From: Yamadazyma tenuis
Taxonomy: Eukaryota; Ascomycota; Pichiomycetes; Serinales; Debaryomycetaceae
Assembly (NCBI RefSeq): GCF_029203305.1
Contig: NC_089463.1
Location: forward strand, 434,001-498,000
Direction: 5' to 3'
Length of the DNA stretch: 64,000 bases
Of this stretch, positions 48,269 to 56,873 are shown one piece after another. Below the pieces are notes generated by a model. That model was not told the origin of the DNA, searched no databases, and saw only the letters and a program-made list of their open reading frames with translations. Position numbers and translations under genes: made by a program. Positions within the stretch are counted from its first letter, which is position 1. Every line of letters starts with the position of its first letter.

Positions 48269-50521
48269 TTATGGGGTGGGGCTTCGATTGAGGTCGATGT
48301 CGTACTCGGTGCCATCGGAAGCAGTGGCTCGCTTGGTCGATGGCATGCGTTTTTTCCACCACCGTCTCGACTCCTTGGTCTGGAGATCTTCAAGAAAATA
48401 GTCCGAGGTCTGGTCGTCCTCGTCTTGTTCGTCGCCGTCTTTAAGCTTCTGACGCCCTGACTTGTCCAACAGCACCTCGTAGCTCTTGGTGTCGTTGTGG
48501 GCCACTACCCGGTACTTGCTACCAAGTCCCAAATCCTTAATGACGATTTCTCGCGTACGGCCCAAAGACTCGATGTCTGCGACTCTTTCGATGGTCTCGT
48601 CAAGAAGCTCATCAAAGTTGGGCTGCGACGCAATCTCGTGGAACCCCCGCATCATGGGGATCGAGTCGGCTCGCACGCGGGACTCGGAGTCGATGGTGAA
48701 GATGTTCAAATTGTCGTATTCTTGGATGTAGTCGGGTCGGGTCATGATCTGACGTGCTCTCCACAATGGGAGCTCGGGTAACACGTGACTCTTGTACTGG
48801 TCCTTCTGCTCGGGCGAGTTCTGAAGGATCAAGGTGTTTTTGCGTTTGCGGTCCATCTCCACAAACTCCCGCATCAAGAGCATGGCCGCAGTGCTGAACT
48901 TACCGTGTTCCATCACGTCGTCGTCCATGGCCATCCCAAGGATCCCACACTGGTTCAAGAACCACGTCTTCTCCCGGTCGATGATCTCGTGGCACGCACT
49001 GAAGATGTTCTGGTGCCGAGCCACTTGCAGGATGTGCTGAGGCCGGCCACCAATTAAATCGTACACTTTGTGGCACGCGTCGTCCGTCAACTGCTGGTCT
49101 GGGAACCGGTGCGTAGGGAAGTGCTTCTGCCGAATGAACTTCAAGGCCTTGACGGTTTCCATCCGGTTGAAGTCGCGGACGTTGATGAGCTCCAACCGAG
49201 TCCCGAGCTTCTTCAACTTTTCGTACACCCAGTAGTCGTCCGAATTGAAGATGATGGTCACTAGTCCAGACCCACTCAATGCCTCTGCCTTCTGCTGCAA
49301 CAACTCAAGGAGTTTCCCACCTTCTTCGTCTTCTTTGATCAAGTGTGTGTTATTGATGATCAAGATGAGAGGCCGGTTGTGGTTGGTGGTGACTCGACGA
49401 AGAGCCAATTGTTCGAGCTTGTTGAATCCTCGTTCGATATCCAACAAGGCCGTGGTGTCTCGGGGTCCTTTGATACTGAAAAGTGACCCAATGTAGTCCT
49501 CATTGAAGGTGTAGTTCAAGGCACGCCCCAACCTGATTCTGAAGATTTCGGGGTCGGCATGGGCATCGAAAATCGCCACGTTATACCCGTTGACTTCCTC
49601 CATACTTTCGAGTAATAACGATGTCTTACCGGTGCCCTTCTCCCCTACCAACAAGAAATACCGTCCCACGATCCTCCCGGAAATGATGTCGTTCAAGAGC
49701 TTTTGCTGCGGTCTTTCCACCCAGTAGTCGTCCGATTCGCGGTCTTCGCCGTCCTGGTCGTCGATGAGAGTGCTGTTTCGTTTGTGCATCGACAACTGGA
49801 GGGTGGGGTCGCCTTTATCGAACGCCATGTCCATTTTATCCAACACGTGGATGTTGTAGAACCGGTGGTAGAGAAACCCTGCCACACCCAAGATGAAAAT
49901 CGAGCTGAAAGTCACTCCGATAGCTTCCAAACACTTGATAAGAAAAGTGCCCATGCGGTTCATGGTTCGCTGGAGCCGGGTGGGTTCTGGCTCTGGTTCG
50001 TATTCGGGCTCTTCTTCGGGTTCTTCTTCGGGTTCTTCTTCTTCTGGCTCTCTGGGGGGTTTGTTGCCTCCTCCATTACCCTCACCGGTTTCACCAGAAT
50101 GTCCGACAGTTTCACCAGCATTACCCTCACCAGTTTCCCTGCTTGTGGGCTCCTTGGTCTGTAGAGCCAACCCCTTTACTTCCTGTGACACGGCTTTGAC
50201 CAACGGAATACTATCATTTTCTGTCTGGTACTTTTCCTTGCTGACATGTTCCTGTGTATTTTTGTCGCCCTTGTCCTGTTTATTCTTCACCTGCTTGAGC
50301 TTCTTCTGCAACTTCTTCTTGTCTTTCTTGAGCTCGTCGTTCTTTTCCTCCAATCCGTCGTCCATTAGCTCCTCCACCACATCAAATGGAAGCAATGGGT
50401 TAATCCTCAACACTGCCGAGTGGGTAAAAGGCCGAGTGTATCGAGGTAGTGGCACATACCACGCGAAGGGTCGTACGACACGGGCCGCCACCACGGTGGT
50501 TCTGGCGAAAACTCTGTTCAT
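48269..50521 (-). CDS. mitochondrial membrane-anchored P-loop NTPase, fungal type
   Basis: 750 aa. Arg-rich mitochondrial leader (about 1-35), Lys-rich coiled coil (55-100), Gly/Glu/Pro low-complexity segment (125-180), one transmembrane helix (about 198-217), then an AAA/STAND-like ATPase domain with Walker A 'GEKGTGKT' (293-300). The Walker B strand reads 'LILIINNTHL', so the usual Asp-Glu is replaced by Asn-Asn. Sensor-like region and winged-helix-like C-terminal half follow ('GGRPQHILQVARHQNI'). This matches a family of fungal mitochondrial AAA proteins without a firm role; it is not Yme1 (no protease motif). Whether it hydrolyses ATP is doubtful. Confidence 0.75.
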   Translation of the reverse strand: MNRVFARTTVVAARVVRPFAWYVPLPRYTRPFTHSAVLRINPLLPFDVVEELMDDGLEEKNDELKKDKKKLQKKLKQVKNKQDKGDKNTQEHVSKEKYQTENDSIPLVKAVSQEVKGLALQTKEPTSRETGEGNAGETVGHSGETGEGNGGGNKPPREPEEEEPEEEPEEEPEYEPEPEPTRLQRTMNRMGTFLIKCLEAIGVTFSSIFILGVAGFLYHRFYNIHVLDKMDMAFDKGDPTLQLSMHKRNSTLIDDQDGEDRESDDYWVERPQQKLLNDIISGRIVGRYFLLVGEKGTGKTSLLLESMEEVNGYNVAIFDAHADPEIFRIRLGRALNYTFNEDYIGSLFSIKGPRDTTALLDIERGFNKLEQLALRRVTTNHNRPLILIINNTHLIKEDEEGGKLLELLQQKAEALSGSGLVTIIFNSDDYWVYEKLKKLGTRLELINVRDFNRMETVKALKFIRQKHFPTHRFPDQQLTDDACHKVYDLIGGRPQHILQVARHQNIFSACHEIIDREKTWFLNQCGILGMAMDDDVMEHGKFSTAAMLLMREFVEMDRKRKNTLILQNSPEQKDQYKSHVLPELPLWRARQIMTRPDYIQEYDNLNIFTIDSESRVRADSIPMMRGFHEIASQPNFDELLDETIERVADIESLGRTREIVIKDLGLGSKYRVVAHNDTKSYEVLLDKSGRQKLKDGDEQDEDDQTSDYFLEDLQTKESRRWWKKRMPSTKRATASDGTEYDIDLNRSPTP

Positions 50522-50582
50522 TTTTCATAGTACAACTAACTATTTCTTGGTGCTAAGAAATTTCGCATTCGCGGTGTCAGCC

Positions 50583-53495
50583 TCACGATAAATCGAATCC
50601 TGCATCCACGTTGATCGCGTATATGAGCTTCTGGCGGAGCACCTCTTTATCTTGATAATCTGGGAGCTTGAGTAAGTTTACACAGGTGGCAGCCGTAGGA
50701 AGTCGGTCAGTAGACCGGCCGCTATTCCGAATGCCAAACTTGGGGTTGAGCGACTGGAACCCCAAAAGTGGAGCTCTTGAAACCGATGTTACGAATTTCA
50801 CGAGCTTCGACTGCTCTTCACTCGTCATTTCTTCCACCACCTGCCAGAAGTATTGAATGGTAGACTCGCTTTCAAGGTACCCGCCATATTCGACGTTCTG
50901 TTTCCAGTTGGCGATGTCAAGTTTGGCCTTGGATCCAGAAATAAGCATTTGGAGCTCATTAAAGTCAAACATCTTGAGCCAGTTGGAGTTCACCACCGCA
51001 AACACCCCTTGAAGAAAGTGTTTGGATTGAATATGGAGCGACGTGTTGAGCAAGAAGTTGGCCATCTGGTGGATGTAGTTCAGTCGGTTGGCGGCCGTCA
51101 CCTTAATGGCCTCGCCGTTCTTGACCAAATCAAACTTGAACTGTTTACCGTCAGCTCTGGTGTTAACGGTGAAGTTCAAGTCGAGGTCCTCGATATCTGG
51201 ACCCGACATCTTGGTGAACTTGACCAAGTTCTTGAACAACTCGGGGTCGAGGTAGTTGAGGTCGTTGATCGAATTTTTCATCATGTTTTTGGCGTTGCAC
51301 CACTTGTTCAAGAAAAAGGGTGCAAATGAAACGTCAATCAACACCTGGTCGTAAAGACACTTGCCCACGATGTTCCCGAGAAACCTAAGATACTGAAGTT
51401 GCTCGAGTTGTTGTTCAAAGTCGATTTTATTGTAGTATTTGGTGAAGATCTCGTCGTTCGGGTAAAGTTGGTGCTCGCTGGTTTCTTTGAAAAGACGTCG
51501 TTGGCCGTTGGGATCAAATCCTTCAAGAACAACTCCACTTAGGAACTCCTTGGTGATACCTCCTCCATCAACGCCTGCCTCCTGACCATACTCATTGAAA
51601 AAAGTCACCTGGATTCCGTGCTTCAATTGAGGTCCCGACTGGCCCAAGTACTTGAATCCATCTTCGAGCAAGTGTTCCCTTCTGGCATTCACTTGAGTAC
51701 TTCGGGTAGGAGATCCAAAGAAAAACTCGGGCATATCTGCACCGTTTTTGGGTTTGTCCTGGTCAATAAGCCTCTGGAATATCTGTACTCTTTCCTTGAA
51801 GTTCAAGAAGAATGGCAACTTCTTCAAAATCTCTAGTTTCGCCAGAATTTCAGAGCGCTGTCTGTCCTTGCCCGGCACCTGGATGTCGTTATTATCCGAG
51901 TCGCTGGAGACTTCGTCATCATCATCGGATATCAAATGCAACACACTTTCTAACCGGAATTCGTACTTCTTAAGACTCCACACGCTTTCGTCCATGAACT
52001 TCAAGCGGAGGTTCTTCAAGTAAAGTTGGTTAAGCAACACGATTGATGCATCTTTAACCTTGTAGAAATCATGGCAGATCTGAGTGCTATGCGTTTGATT
52101 TGAGTTAAAGATCATTGTCAAACAAAGACGCTTCAAAAACACCACAAAACTTGCAGCATTCTCGGTGGTTATGCCATCATCGCTGAAGCTTTCAAAGTCA
52201 TTGGAGATAATGAGCCAATATGAGAACATCTCGGTGAATGTAAATAGAAGCCTCCAAAAAAACTCGGGTGTAGGCTCCTGTTCATACAATGTTTTGAAAT
52301 CCGTGTATGTCCAGTATTCCTTACCTTTACTTTCTGCAACGCTTACCAATTGCTTGTAAAGAAATGTTGAAGTCAACCGCTTATAAAACCATGAATACCT
52401 ATAATGATTGATGGTCATAAACATTAAAAGTCGTGGTTTCTGGTCAGGGATCAAGAACGCAAGGGAAGAGACGATGTTGATCACATAGACATCGTGGTCT
52501 TTCTTGGACATGAAATCCATCATGGTCTTGATGAAGTCTCCCGAATAAAGGGTTCTTAAGAGTTGATGAGCTTCAACACCAATTCTGAGCATATCTTTCC
52601 TTTCGACATCTTCTCCATCCTTGTCGTAGTCCATAGCCAGCTCATCACAGTAAACTGAAAACGACACCTGGCTCAAGATATGGTCGATGGCCACAAAGTC
52701 CTCCAACACGTAGGTAGGACTCGTATGAGCAGACAAAAATACCACCAACAAGTCGATGCGCTCCATCTTACTCAAGTCTCCGATAGCACTCGTTGACTCA
52801 TGATCCAGTAAGGCCTTTCGTAGCAAGTCCAAGTACGAAGAGCTCAATGTCCTCAACCTGGCTAGAAACTTGAGCAATGCAAAGTATGAATCCTTCATAT
52901 TCACGCGAAAGATGAGCAGTGTGACCAACTCATCATCCACATCTACAACGCTGGTAAGAGTATCGATGAAACCCGGGTATCTAGCATCCGTAGGAGACTT
53001 TTTAAGAATATGCTCAATACACTGGCAGGTACGGTGGACCAACTGCTGGGAGTGAGAAGTCCTCAATACCTCGATAAGTTGGAGCAAGCCTTCCACCAGG
53101 GACTGGGACGTCACCCGGCACAATTTCCATTCATCAACTCGTTTGTACACAGTTTCGAGTAAAGGAGTGATGATAGATTCATTCGAATCAAAAGGAAACT
53201 TCCACACGCAAAAGTAGTTCAATCCAATTATCCAGTCGTCAAACTGGCTTTGTGAGCCAATTGATGTCGTCAACCACTTCTCGTAGTATGCCTCTGCTGC
53301 TTTGCGGTGTGATAGGTATCGCAACACGTACTGTTTCAAAGTTACAGCCGCCTTCTCCCTTAGTCTCTGTTCCTCACGCTGTTGTCTTTGAAGTTTAGTT
53401 TTCTCCAAATAGGTTCGGTTGCCTCCCATATGTGTCATTCTGTTGTCACCTAGGTTCACCACACGCTTGCGGGACTGGCCCGTGAAGTTGACCAT
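50583..53495 (-). CDS. HUL5: HECT ubiquitin ligase Hul5
   Basis: 970 aa; S. cerevisiae Hul5 has 910. The N-terminus has an IQ-like basic helix ('YLEKTKLQRQQREEQRLREK'), typical of Hul5/UBE3C. A helical middle follows, then a HECT domain over the last ~370 residues with 'DGGGITKEFL' and the catalytic Cys938 in 'LPTAATCVNLLKLP'. Hul5 acts as an E4-type ligase on the proteasome, extending ubiquitin chains and helping clear misfolded proteins. The start at 53495 ('MVNFTGQSRKRVVNLG') matches the conserved family N-terminus. Confidence 0.95.
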   Translation of the reverse strand: MVNFTGQSRKRVVNLGDNRMTHMGGNRTYLEKTKLQRQQREEQRLREKAAVTLKQYVLRYLSHRKAAEAYYEKWLTTSIGSQSQFDDWIIGLNYFCVWKFPFDSNESIITPLLETVYKRVDEWKLCRVTSQSLVEGLLQLIEVLRTSHSQQLVHRTCQCIEHILKKSPTDARYPGFIDTLTSVVDVDDELVTLLIFRVNMKDSYFALLKFLARLRTLSSSYLDLLRKALLDHESTSAIGDLSKMERIDLLVVFLSAHTSPTYVLEDFVAIDHILSQVSFSVYCDELAMDYDKDGEDVERKDMLRIGVEAHQLLRTLYSGDFIKTMMDFMSKKDHDVYVINIVSSLAFLIPDQKPRLLMFMTINHYRYSWFYKRLTSTFLYKQLVSVAESKGKEYWTYTDFKTLYEQEPTPEFFWRLLFTFTEMFSYWLIISNDFESFSDDGITTENAASFVVFLKRLCLTMIFNSNQTHSTQICHDFYKVKDASIVLLNQLYLKNLRLKFMDESVWSLKKYEFRLESVLHLISDDDDEVSSDSDNNDIQVPGKDRQRSEILAKLEILKKLPFFLNFKERVQIFQRLIDQDKPKNGADMPEFFFGSPTRSTQVNARREHLLEDGFKYLGQSGPQLKHGIQVTFFNEYGQEAGVDGGGITKEFLSGVVLEGFDPNGQRRLFKETSEHQLYPNDEIFTKYYNKIDFEQQLEQLQYLRFLGNIVGKCLYDQVLIDVSFAPFFLNKWCNAKNMMKNSINDLNYLDPELFKNLVKFTKMSGPDIEDLDLNFTVNTRADGKQFKFDLVKNGEAIKVTAANRLNYIHQMANFLLNTSLHIQSKHFLQGVFAVVNSNWLKMFDFNELQMLISGSKAKLDIANWKQNVEYGGYLESESTIQYFWQVVEEMTSEEQSKLVKFVTSVSRAPLLGFQSLNPKFGIRNSGRSTDRLPTAATCVNLLKLPDYQDKEVLRQKLIYAINVDAGFDLS

Positions 53496-53595
53496 GCTGA
53501 AACCTGTGAAGTAATAAAATGCAGCGTCACTATTTGCCCTTCACAAACGGTTGCATCCAACTTTCGCGCTTTAGTAATCGAGAATTTGTGTATCT

Positions 53596-54537
53596 CTAGT
53601 TATCTATAAAGTGGACTAACTCACCAATGGAGTCCATGATAAACGAAGGCACCATAGACTGGTCAAGAGTGTGCAATTCTTCCAAGTCGTGATGCTTGGT
53701 TCCTCCCGATAATACCAAAAGCGACCCACCGTTCCCGCCACCCAATTTACCATCGTTACCAAACTTGATGTCTGTGTACAACGTATCACCAACCATCACG
53801 GTTCTGTCTCTCTCAAACCCCTGGTGCTTCAACACCGTGTCCAACAAGAGGGGGCTTGGCTTTCCCACGTTGATGAACTCCCGGTTGGCGGTGTATTCCA
53901 TGTAGTTAACCACACTTCCTCCGGCCGGTAACACCAACCCACCGTGGCCAGGATAAGATCGGTCGATGTTGGTGCCGATAAATGGCAATGACTTGTTTTG
54001 GTGCAACAAGTACTGCAAGGTGGTTGCAATTCTCATGTAATTGAACTTTTTGGTAGACCCGACTACCACCGCTTTGACATGAGGATCCACCTGGAGAAGC
54101 TGGTGATCGAGGTCGAATTCAGTGTCAAGGGCAGGGTCCGAGCCACCGACTGGAATGTATCCTTGTTGTCGCAATTCCTCTTCTATGCCATGGTCTCCCA
54201 ACACCCATACTTTGGATCCAGCAGGGATCTGGAGTTCTTCCTTGACGGTTAGCGCCGCCGCGTAGCAGGTGGGGTAGATGATGTCGATGGTGATGTTCTT
54301 GAAACCAAGTTTGTCGAACTTTTCCACGTACTCTTGTCTAGATTTGGAGGAGTTGTTGCTGATAAAGGCCACCCTTTTGCCCTGAGCCTGAAGAAAGTTG
54401 ATGGTATCGAGAACCCCAGGGATGAGAACCTCGTCGAGCCAGATCACTCCGTCACAGTCGAAAAGGAAGTTGTCGTAGTTGTCGAGAAGCTGGTGTATGT
54501 GTTGCTTGGTATCCAATTTAGTAGGTTTGCTCATCAT
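53596..54537 (-). CDS. PHO13: HAD phosphatase Pho13
   Basis: 313 aa, the family length. HAD motif I 'FDCDGVIWLDE' has nucleophile Asp27 and acid/base Asp29; motif II lies in 'VAFISNNSSKSR', and the metal-binding motif IV in 'VMVGDTLYTDIKFG'. Pho13/PGP removes side products such as 2-phosphoglycolate, 4-phosphoerythronate and 2-phospholactate, protecting glycolysis and the pentose phosphate pathway; it was first measured as p-nitrophenyl phosphatase. A second Met follows the first directly. It is divergent from the next gene with only 40 bp between ATGs. Confidence 0.95.
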   Translation of the reverse strand: MMSKPTKLDTKQHIHQLLDNYDNFLFDCDGVIWLDEVLIPGVLDTINFLQAQGKRVAFISNNSSKSRQEYVEKFDKLGFKNITIDIIYPTCYAAALTVKEELQIPAGSKVWVLGDHGIEEELRQQGYIPVGGSDPALDTEFDLDHQLLQVDPHVKAVVVGSTKKFNYMRIATTLQYLLHQNKSLPFIGTNIDRSYPGHGGLVLPAGGSVVNYMEYTANREFINVGKPSPLLLDTVLKHQGFERDRTVMVGDTLYTDIKFGNDGKLGGGNGGSLLVLSGGTKHHDLEELHTLDQSMVPSFIMDSIGELVHFIDN

Positions 54538-54577
54538 TGAAGATAAGAGGTGCGCATTATTAAAAATTCGCTACAGC

Positions 54578-55057
54578 ATGGATGTGACAGCAGAACAAAT
54601 TGGGGCGGAGGCTGCACCAGCAGACAAGCAGCCGGTGAATGCACACGTTGGCGGTGGCACAGTACTACCAGCAAAAAAACTGAAGAAAAAAGTCCGGAAG
54701 CCTCAGAGTGAAGAAGAGTATCAGTTCCAAAAGCACCTCTTCACTCAATCAGGACCAACTATCAATACCGACACCTGGTTGTACGACGAACAAGCCTTGG
54801 AAGACCTTGATAAAGACAAGAAGACCGACCGGATGCGGATGTTGAATGCGTGTGAAAAGGCCTACTATGACCGGAATTATCCAAAGTGTCTTGAGCTCAT
54901 CGCACAGGCCGAGACGCTTTTCGGGGTCCATCAACACCCAGTAACAACTCGAGAAGACCTCGACACAAAAGTGAAGAAGAGCAACAGGGTTGAGCGGCAC
55001 ATCACTGATCTTGTCCATATCAAGGAGAAATGTTTGCACAAGCTCGAATTAAAATGA
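54578..55057 (+). CDS. small conserved-looking protein, function unknown
   Basis: 159 aa from the ATG at 54578; the frame is open further upstream but that part overlaps PHO13 and is unlikely to be used. A Lys-rich stretch ('KKLKKKVRKPQSEEEYQFQK') is followed by one TPR-like helical pair ('MLNACEKAYYDRNYPKCLEL IAQA', written here with a gap) and a basic C-terminal helix. No signal peptide or membrane segment. I do not recognise the family. A single TPR-like hairpin suggests a binding partner in a complex. Its neighbours are PHO13 (divergent) and POP7 (convergent, 39 bp). Confidence 0.7.
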   Translation: MDVTAEQIGAEAAPADKQPVNAHVGGGTVLPAKKLKKKVRKPQSEEEYQFQKHLFTQSGPTINTDTWLYDEQALEDLDKDKKTDRMRMLNACEKAYYDRNYPKCLELIAQAETLFGVHQHPVTTREDLDTKVKKSNRVERHITDLVHIKEKCLHKLELK

Positions 55058-55096
55058 AGGTGTCATGTATCATAATGTATATAACTCTATTTGTAC

Positions 55097-55558
55097 CTAC
55101 TCTCGCTTCAACCACACATGGAGCTCCACGTAGCTTACCATCCGCTTCTGGAACACCGTTTCTTGTATGGCACCTTTTGGGGGTCCGTCTGACGAGTCTG
55201 GAGGCGCAAATTCGTCCAATACCTCGACAGATCCAGTCAAGACATCCACCCTATAGTTGGCTTCGTTCTGAAGCTTGTTGGCTATGCCGAGAGTTGTTTC
55301 TATGGTCTTTCCCATTCCTTTGACGGTGATGAACTTGACGTTTTTGTAGTCTCCTCCCTGGTATTTTCGAGTGTTGGTAGTGATGGTTTTGTTGAACTTG
55401 TCGAGCATTTTGTGGATACGCTTCAATGCCGATACAAACGGCGTGGATGACTTCACGAGGAACGTGGTCTCTCGCTCCACTACCAGGCTGATGTGGATGT
55501 TGGCCCGGTGCTTGATATGTTTGCCGTTTATTCTCTTAATCTTGTCGGACCCTGCCAT
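55097..55558 (-). CDS. POP7: RNase P/MRP protein Pop7 (Rpp20)
   Basis: 153 aa from the ATG at 55558; upstream in-frame Met at 55678 would add an unrelated extension. An Alba-like fold is visible: 'ANIHISLVVERETTFLVKSS', helix 'FVSALKRIHKMLDKFN' and 'KNVKFITVKGMGKTIETTLG', the last being the family signature, then the C-terminal strands. Pop7 forms a heterodimer with Pop6 that binds the P3 arm of RNase P and RNase MRP RNAs in the nucleolus. Slightly longer than S. cerevisiae Pop7 (140). Confidence 0.9.
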   Translation of the reverse strand: MAGSDKIKRINGKHIKHRANIHISLVVERETTFLVKSSTPFVSALKRIHKMLDKFNKTITTNTRKYQGGDYKNVKFITVKGMGKTIETTLGIANKLQNEANYRVDVLTGSVEVLDEFAPPDSSDGPPKGAIQETVFQKRMVSYVELHVWLKRE

Positions 55559-55703
55559 AGTGCTGGTGCGGGAAACAGTTTCGCGATGGGTCAGAACTAT
55601 ATAGGGAAAAGTATAAACCCGTGTTTGTGGATGATATAAGTAGCAGAACCCATGGATGAGACTTATTGATCCATCCACAAATAGATTACAAACAGGCAGT
55701 CTT

Positions 55704-55749
55704 GACCTGGTAAGCTATCGTGTCTAGACCTGGTAAGTTATCGTGTCTT
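55704..55749. repeat. 23-bp tandem duplication
   Basis: Two copies of GACCTGGTAAG(C/T)TATCGTGTCT plus one base lie at 55704-55726 and 55727-55749, followed by GACC, the start of a third. It lies in the divergent POP7/PQ-loop promoter region. Confidence 0.85.
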
Positions 55750-55815
55750 GACCACCCCCTCCTCTGATTCCACCTCGCGCTCTTATCTCCAAAATTTTTT
55801 TGTTCTGGTACGGCA

Positions 55816-56664
55816 ATGATCGAACAACTTATCAGTATTACGTCCCACGGCCCGGCAAGCCCGCTCCGGGGGTCGATCTCGGGCATAATGGGATCCACGT
55901 CCTTGGCGTGCTGGATCGTGTTGTTGATGCCACAATTGATCGAGCAGTGGCGATTGAAATCTGCTGACGGAATCGCTATAGGCTTCATCACCATCTGGTT
56001 TTTGGGAGATGTGTTCAACTTGGTGGGCGCCTTGTGGGCACACTTGTTGCCGCAGGTGATGTTTTTGGCGGTGTGGTTTTGTTTTGCTGATTTCTTGATG
56101 ATCTTCTCGTATTTGTACTATCAGCACTTGAACAAGGTCAAGAAACAGAATCCTCAAGAGCACAGACCCTTGATAGAACACAGAAGAACGTCGAGCACTT
56201 TGACGGACATTGCGTTGGAGCCTTCCTATCACGGGATTTTCACCAAGTTTGGCTTACCGATTCTTTTTGTGGTTGGGTGTGGACTTATGGGGTTCTTGGT
56301 TTCTGATAACGGCACTGATGATACTACTCCAATTGACGACACGGGCGATTCAATCAGTTTGGGGCCACAGATTGTTGGATATTTGTCGGCAGTGTTGTAC
56401 TTGGGAGCCCGAATTCCTCAGATTGTGCAGAACCATAGACGGAAGTCAGTTCATGGCTTGAGTCTTTTGTTCTTTTTGTTTTCTACGTTGGGGAACTTGA
56501 CGTACGCGGGACAGATCTTGTGTTATAGGAGTGACTCGAACTATGTGTTGTTGAACCTCAGCTGGTTGTTGGGGTCCTTAGGAACCATTTTCGAGGACAG
56601 CATCATTTTCTTGCAGTTTTATATTTACAAGGATAGCATTAGTGACGATGAGTTCATTCCATGA
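55816..56664 (+). CDS. PQ-loop vacuolar amino-acid transporter (Ypq/PQLC2 family)
   Basis: 282 aa with seven predicted membrane helices in two PQ-loop triplets. The first PQ is at 39-40 ('LLMPQLIEQW'), the second at 201-202 ('RIPQIVQNHRRKSVHGLS'). A cytosolic loop of Ser/Thr/His-rich sequence separates them. The Pro-Gln hinges and the 'RRKSVHGLSLLFF' context match yeast Ypq1-3 and human PQLC2, which export basic amino acids from vacuole or lysosome. The acidic C-terminus 'SDDEFIP' is cytosolic. Convergent with the mannosyltransferase gene. Confidence 0.9.
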   Translation: MIEQLISITSHGPASPLRGSISGIMGSTSLACWIVLLMPQLIEQWRLKSADGIAIGFITIWFLGDVFNLVGALWAHLLPQVMFLAVWFCFADFLMIFSYLYYQHLNKVKKQNPQEHRPLIEHRRTSSTLTDIALEPSYHGIFTKFGLPILFVVGCGLMGFLVSDNGTDDTTPIDDTGDSISLGPQIVGYLSAVLYLGARIPQIVQNHRRKSVHGLSLLFFLFSTLGNLTYAGQILCYRSDSNYVLLNLSWLLGSLGTIFEDSIIFLQFYIYKDSISDDEFIP

Positions 56665-56787
56665 GGGAAGTTTACATTAGATAATACGCGATCATGTACT
56701 ACAAATAGAATTAGTAGTTTGGGTGAGTCTCCACTGATTCAAATATCGAATACTCCCATGGGGTCATTTCCTCTTCGCCAATCTAAT

Positions 56788-56850
56788 GCTACATTTATGT
56801 TCGTCATCCAGTGATACATTCATGTTCGATATCAAATGATACATTTCTGT
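56788..56850. repeat. 25-bp imperfect tandem repeat, about 2.5 copies
   Basis: Units start at 56788, 56813 and 56838 with G(A/C)TACATT(T/C)(A/C)TGTTCG-like sequence. It lies between two convergent stop codons, so it is in the 3' UTR region of one or both genes. Confidence 0.7.
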
Positions 56851-56873
56851 AGTAATCTACTTGTCTATAATAC

